Below are positions 17,058 to 17,962 of a stretch of 17,962 bases of DNA, in pieces. The notes beneath the pieces are model-generated. The model saw only the letters and a program-made list of their open reading frames with translations, had not been told where the DNA came from and did not search any database. Source of the stretch: an uncultured Collinsella sp. (GTDB lineage Bacteria; Actinomycetota; Coriobacteriia; Coriobacteriales; Coriobacteriaceae). The translations under genes were made by a program, and so were the position numbers. The first letter of the stretch is position 1; every line of letters begins with the position of its first letter. The DNA lies in NCBI GenBank assembly GCA_902469555.1, contig CABRDB010000041.1:1-17962 (forward strand), written 5' to 3'.

Positions 17058-17123
17058 AGTTGCGGTGAGATAGTTCCTGTTTAGCCCCAAAAAGGCCAAT
17101 TCAAGAACTATCTCACCGCAACT
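17058..17123. repeat. 19-bp perfect hairpin, AGTTGCGGTG family (copy 2)
   Basis: AGTTGCGGTGAGATAGTTC (17058-17076) pairs perfectly with 17105-17123 around a 28-nt loop. The outer 10 bp are identical to copy 1 at 10814-10880. In the inner 9 bp five positions differ, and each is matched by a change in the opposite arm. The loops share CTGTTT at the start, a GCC/GGC inner hairpin, and GCCAAT then CAA at the end. It lies 27 nt after the coiled-coil gene stop. Confidence 0.8.
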
Positions 17124-17175
17124 TATTTAGATCGACGCAAGGCAACCTACCCCTCTTGCACCGATCTCATGACAT

Positions 17176-17239
17176 AAGGACTGTCCCCAGGTGCCGGCAC
17201 AAAAGGAACGTCCCCAAGTGCCAAGTGCCCAATGACTAC
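17176..17239. repeat. GGGGAC/GTCCCC-type intergenic repeat (copy 5)
   Basis: AAGGACTGTCCCC, the palindrome GTGCCGGCAC (17191-17200), AAAAGGAACGTCCCCAAG and a doubled AAGTGCC follow one another, then AATGACTACT leads into element B. The order matches copy 1 at 682-729. Confidence 0.65.
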
Positions 17240-17420
17240 TCAACAACCACGGCAACACCGATGTAATGGCAGAGTCAGCGAGCGGGTCACATTTGAGACA
17301 AGGTGACGTGAAACGAAAGGGCGCTGACCTTCTGGTCGTGCCCTTGAAGTTGAACGTCAGATTGTCCAAATGCGGCCCGCGCAGCGTCGACCGGTTACGG
17401 CGTTTGTAAAACGCCGTAAC
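17233..17420. repeat. Structured intergenic element, copy B
   Basis: It has the same plan as element A with different stem sequences. P1 is CGATG (17259-17263) with CGTCG (17285... counterpart at 17385-17389). P2 runs from 17282-17295 against 17367-17380, then a bulged A96-type position (17296) and GACAA/TTGTC. An extra TGACGT/ACGTCA stem (17304-17309 with 17354-17359) follows. P3 is AAGGGC/GCCCTT (17317-17322 with 17340-17345), topped by the identical GACC-TTCT-GGTC. P4 is the identical 12-bp hairpin arm pair (17394-17405 with 17409-17420), directly touching the queA stop codon. The unpaired GTCAGCGAGCGG and CGCGCAGCGTC segments are conserved. Confidence 0.8.
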
Positions 17421-17962
17421 CTACTGAATGAGCATGGCGTCGCCAAAGCTGAAGAAGCGGTAGCGCTCCTCGATAGCAGCAGCGTAGGCATCCATGATCT
17501 GGTCGCGGGTGGCAAGTGCGCTCACGAGCATCATGAGCGTGGAGCGCGGCACGTGGAAGTTCGTGATCAGCGCGTCTACCACGTGATAGGTCGAGCCGGG
17601 CATGAGGTAGAGCTGCGTCGTGGCGTTCTCGCGCACCACGATGTCACCGCGGCCAAGCGTGTCGGCTCCGTCCTCGCGGCCTTCAAAATAGCGCGCCGTC
17701 ACGGCCGGATCGAACACCGGGGCTTCTGCGTCAAACGCGCTCTCGAGCGAGCGCACCGCGGTAGTGCCGACGGCGATCACACGATGACCCTCGGCTTTCG
17801 CCTTATGCACGGCGTCGACAACTTCCTGCGACACGTGGTAGCGCTCGGTGTGCATGACGTGCTGCGTGGGGTCGTCCTCCTCCACCAAGCGGAAGGTATC
17901 GATGCCCACCTCGAGCTCGACGGCGGCAAACTTCGCACCCTTGGCCTCGATAGCGGCCATGA
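17421..17962 (-). CDS. queA: QueA, C-terminal part (cut by the window edge)
   Basis: S-adenosylmethionine:tRNA ribosyltransferase-isomerase, which converts preQ1 in tRNA to epoxyqueuosine by donating the ribosyl group of SAM. It acts directly after Tgt. About 180 C-terminal residues are present. The frame is open to the window edge, and full-length QueA is about 340-360 aa. Signatures are VELEVGIDTFRLV, HVMHTERYHV, RVIAVGTTAVRSLES, TQLYLMPGSTYHVVDALITNFHVPRSTLMMLVSALA and the end RYRFFSFGDAMLIQ, all typical of the QueA C-terminal half. The stop codon is immediately followed by the P4 hairpin of element B. The Met encoded at 17960 is internal, not the start. Confidence 0.95.
   Translation of the reverse strand, partial: MAAIEAKGAKFAAVELEVGIDTFRLVEEDDPTQHVMHTERYHVSQEVVDAVHKAKAEGHRVIAVGTTAVRSLESAFDAEAPVFDPAVTARYFEGREDGADTLGRGDIVVRENATTQLYLMPGSTYHVVDALITNFHVPRSTLMMLVSALATRDQIMDAYAAAIEERYRFFSFGDAMLIQ

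Larger units (their letters stand above)
17032..17420. other. Repeat-rich intergenic region between convergent genes
   Basis: 389 bp without a supported gene between the plus-strand coiled-coil gene and minus-strand queA. In order it holds the second AGTTGCGGTG hairpin (17058-17123), a GGGGAC/GTCCCC repeat (17176-17239) and structured element B (17233-17420). Only 17124-17175 shows nothing notable. Confidence 0.7.

Overview
The window looks like chromosomal DNA of a high-GC gut Coriobacteriia, most like Collinsella. This is inferred from GC-rich codon use, the gene set and the many short GGGGAC-type intergenic repeats; there is no rRNA or other taxonomic marker to prove it. I recognise 17 protein genes, one of them cut by the right edge. 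I see no tRNA, rRNA, CRISPR array, transposase or phage gene.

Layout. On the minus strand, 137-526 is a short MntR/DtxR-type metal-dependent repressor. A Cof-type HAD phosphatase (739-1509) and an ABC-F ATPase (1516-3375) form a minus-strand pair. The phosphate uptake operon pstS-pstC-pstA-pstB (7240 down to 3581) ends in a clear intrinsic terminator and has no phoU. A PepV-like M20 dipeptidase (7630-9066) and a phosphoglycolate-phosphatase-like HAD protein (9121-9783) follow, divergent from a plus-strand DegV protein (9940-10800). Next, on the minus strand, come a YafQ/DinJ-type toxin-antitoxin pair, a LOG-family nucleoside phosphoribohydrolase-like protein, tgt (queuosine), and an SDR that I think is a 12-alpha-hydroxysteroid dehydrogenase. 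A divergent plus-strand gene encodes a long coiled-coil protein with a C-terminal membrane anchor. The window closes with the 3' half of queA. QueA and Tgt act in the same pathway (queuosine in tRNA) but are separated here by about 3.7 kb.

The most unusual content is between genes. Two ~190-bp elements (13978-14172 and 17233-17420), each abutting the stop codon of a minus-strand gene, fold into the same nested architecture although their stem sequences differ. A second pair of 19-bp hairpins (10814-10880 and 17058-17123) has one half of the stem identical and the other half changed by compensatory substitutions. A ~100-nt imperfect inverted repeat sits on the 3' end of the dipeptidase gene. 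A terminator-like hairpin lies in the 5' leader of the LOG gene. GGGGAC/GTCCCC repeats are scattered through five intergenic regions, one containing a 27-bp perfect inverted repeat. These structured repeats are the best candidates for something undescribed.
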